NCBI GenBank assembly: GCA_964631965.1
Contig: CAZWAR010000139.1
Span: forward strand, 1 to 6,367
Reading direction: 5' to 3'
From: CAIQPS01 sp964631965
GTDB lineage: Bacteria > Actinomycetota > Thermoleophilia > RBG-16-64-13
Length of the DNA stretch: 6,367 bases
The notes beneath the pieces were generated by a model. It saw only the letters and a program-made list of their open reading frames with translations. It was not told the DNA's origin and did not search any database. Positions within the stretch are counted from its first letter, which is position 1; each line of letters begins with the position of its first letter. Of this stretch, positions 5,335 through 6,367 are shown in pieces. The translations under genes and the position numbers were made by a program.

Positions 5335-6223
5335 GACCGGCATCACGACCAGGGCGTATTCGGTCGTTCAGAATCCGAACGTGCTCGGCGGCATTCTGGC
5401 GATGGGCGGACTCCTGTCCTTGAGTCTTGCCCTGTCCCGCGCCGTCACGGGAGTCCGCCGGATAGCTGTCGCCATGGTCTGTGTCATCCAGTTGGGCGGT
5501 CTGGCCGTGACCTTCAGCCGAGGGGCCTGGATAGGCTTCGCCATCGGGCTCGTGGCCATGATCGTGCTGGCCTACCGCCGGTATGTTCTGGCGGTCGCCG
5601 CAGCGGTGGTCGTTGGCTGGTTCGCGGCACCGCAGGTGTTCATCCAGAGACTCCTGTTTAGCTTCAGTAGCACGTATGCCGCGAAGAGCTCCACCGGGCA
5701 GGGCAGGCTGTGGCGCTGGGATGCCGCCCTGCAGCACATCGCCGACAAGCCGCTGCTCGGCGTGGGCCTCGGGACCTTCGGCGGAACGACTGCCTATATG
5801 TTCGGCTACTGGTCGATCTGGGTGGACAACTTCTACTTGCAGATGGCCGCCGAAGGAGGACTGCTGCTCCTTGCCTCCTTCCTCTGGCTCCTGCTGCGCG
5901 GTGTGAAGGGCTTGGTCCGAGCACATGCATCGAACGACCCCTACCTCAAGGCGCTCTCGGCCGGGGTCTTTGGTGCGTTCTTGGCCGTGGCCGTCGCCAA
6001 CGTCTTTGAGGCCGACTGGGAGACTCTCTCCGTTGGTGTAGGGTTCTGGTTCCTCGCCGGACTGGCCACCTCCGCCGTCTTGGCTGAGCCCACGGCGGTG
6101 GAGGTGGCATCACGGACGCCGGACGCCGTCGCGACGTCTGGGGCGGATACCGGGGGGCCGCCGGCGGTGTCCGGGGCCGCGACGGTGGAAGCTGGCGTTG
6201 AGGGAAGCGAGCCACTCCAGTGA
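5321..6223 (+). CDS. O-antigen ligase/polymerase family membrane protein, C-terminal Wzy_C half (continues the 4240 gene in another frame)
   Basis: This half holds the Wzy_C domain. Counting from GTG 5321, D-V-A-E-T-G-I-T-T-R-A-Y-S (2-14) and Q-N-P-N-V-L-G-G (17-24) form the family's conserved loop and the start of a span. T-F-S-R-G-A-W (64-70) carries the conserved arginine. Q-G-R-L-W-R-W-D-A-A-L (127-137) and K-P-L-L-G-V-G-L-G-T-F (143-153) form the large outer loop, and V-D-N-F-Y-L-Q-M-A-A-E-G-G (168-180) follows. Membrane spans lie at about 20-42, 46-65, 69-86, 87-104, 179-198, 211-232 and 238-256. The last 45 residues are a Pro/Ala/Thr-rich tail with no domain. GTG 5321 is only the first possible start in this frame: no Shine-Dalgarno site precedes it, and homology continues upstream to 5312, so it is not an independent gene. 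Its stop overlaps the next start (GTGA). Polymerase versus ligase versus polymer-specific transferase cannot be told apart from sequence. Confidence 0.82.
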   Translation: MDVAETGITTRAYSVVQNPNVLGGILAMGGLLSLSLALSRAVTGVRRIAVAMVCVIQLGGLAVTFSRGAWIGFAIGLVAMIVLAYRRYVLAVAAAVVVGWFAAPQVFIQRLLFSFSSTYAAKSSTGQGRLWRWDAALQHIADKPLLGVGLGTFGGTTAYMFGYWSIWVDNFYLQMAAEGGLLLLASFLWLLLRGVKGLVRAHASNDPYLKALSAGVFGAFLAVAVANVFEADWETLSVGVGFWFLAGLATSAVLAEPTAVEVASRTPDAVATSGADTGGPPAVSGAATVEAGVEGSEPLQ

Positions 6224-6367
6224 CCGGTATCCGGGCACTCCACGTCATCGGCGGGGACGACACCGGAGGGGCGATGAGCTACCTGCTGCCGCTGCTGGTT
6301 GCTCTTGGTCAAAAGGGATGTAAAGCTCATCTCCTCTGTTTGGGCGGCGGCGGGCTGGCCGAGGCTG
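6220..6367 (+). CDS. Glycosyltransferase family 4 protein, N-terminal part (3' end outside window)
   Basis: The first 49 codons are present. R-A-L-H-V-I-G-G-D-D-T-G-G-A-M-S-Y-L-L-P (5-24) followed by L-L-C-L-G-G-G-G-L-A-E-A (38-49) is the first beta-alpha-beta unit of a GT-B fold donor/acceptor domain. It has the glycine-rich loop and the aliphatic strand typical of GT4 enzymes in Bacillota polysaccharide loci. These enzymes transfer a sugar from a nucleotide or lipid donor to the growing chain at the inner membrane face. Start GTG 6220 overlaps the previous stop as GTGA, and a GGGAAG run lies about 12 bases upstream, so coupled translation is likely. The donor sugar cannot be read from this part. 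The UDP-ManNAc made by the nearby epimerase is one possibility only. Confidence 0.82.
   Translation, partial: MTGIRALHVIGGDDTGGAMSYLLPLLVALGQKGCKAHLLCLGGGGLAEA

Noticed and set aside
5321..6223. The Wzy_C half as an independent gene starting at GTG 5321
   Set aside because: There is no ribosome site, and conserved sequence (A-N-W) extends upstream of the GTG in the same frame. The preceding frame carries the matching N-terminal half.
1..6367. CRISPR arrays, tRNA or rRNA genes, insertion sequences, riboswitches
   Set aside because: No regularly spaced repeats, cloverleaf with a GTTCRA-type loop, transposase frame with terminal repeats, or conserved riboswitch core was seen. All gaps between genes are under 140 bases.

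Overview
The window is GC-rich, uses ATG, GTG and TTG starts, has purine-rich Shine-Dalgarno sites, and is tightly packed with short overlaps. Gene content (Ddl, a LarB-like protein, WecB/MnaA, a DUF4330 protein, a Wzy_C/O-antigen ligase family protein and a GT4 glycosyltransferase) fits a bacterium, most likely a high-GC member of the Bacillota (Symbiobacterium/Thermaerobacter/Limnochordia-like). That placement is inference from gene content and style, since no rRNA or other taxonomic marker is present.

Left block, bases 1-2320, + strand: the 3' end of a D-alanine--D-alanine ligase gene, then a metal-dependent amidohydrolase 7 bases after the ddl stop, then a LarB-like gene that overlaps the amidohydrolase in an ATGA junction. 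The three are probably co-transcribed. The LarB-like protein keeps the family fold signatures. By eye, however, it has glycine where LarB carries its catalytic cysteine, and an altered C-terminal motif. Its gene ends in a perfect 15-bp inverted repeat that overlaps the last codons.

Middle, bases 2321-3699: a UDP-GlcNAc 2-epimerase gene on the - strand, convergent with the larB-like gene and divergent from the right block. The convergent junction holds two GC hairpins, one in the end of each gene. The divergent gap (about 138 bases) should hold promoters for both directions, but no convincing consensus is visible.

Right block, bases 3700-6367, + strand: a membrane-anchored DUF4330 protein starting at TTG, an O-antigen ligase/polymerase family membrane protein split into two frames by one extra base in a C5 tract near base 5303, and the N-terminus of a GT4 glycosyltransferase joined by a GTGA overlap. 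With the epimerase, which makes UDP-ManNAc, this looks like the edge of a cell-surface polysaccharide locus. WecB would supply a sugar donor, GT4 enzymes would build the chain on a lipid carrier, and the Wzy_C protein would polymerise or ligate it. No mobile element, CRISPR array, tRNA or rRNA is visible.

The most interesting points are the atypical active site of the LarB-like protein beside an amidohydrolase, and the homopolymer frameshift in the polysaccharide ligase. Neither proves a new system.
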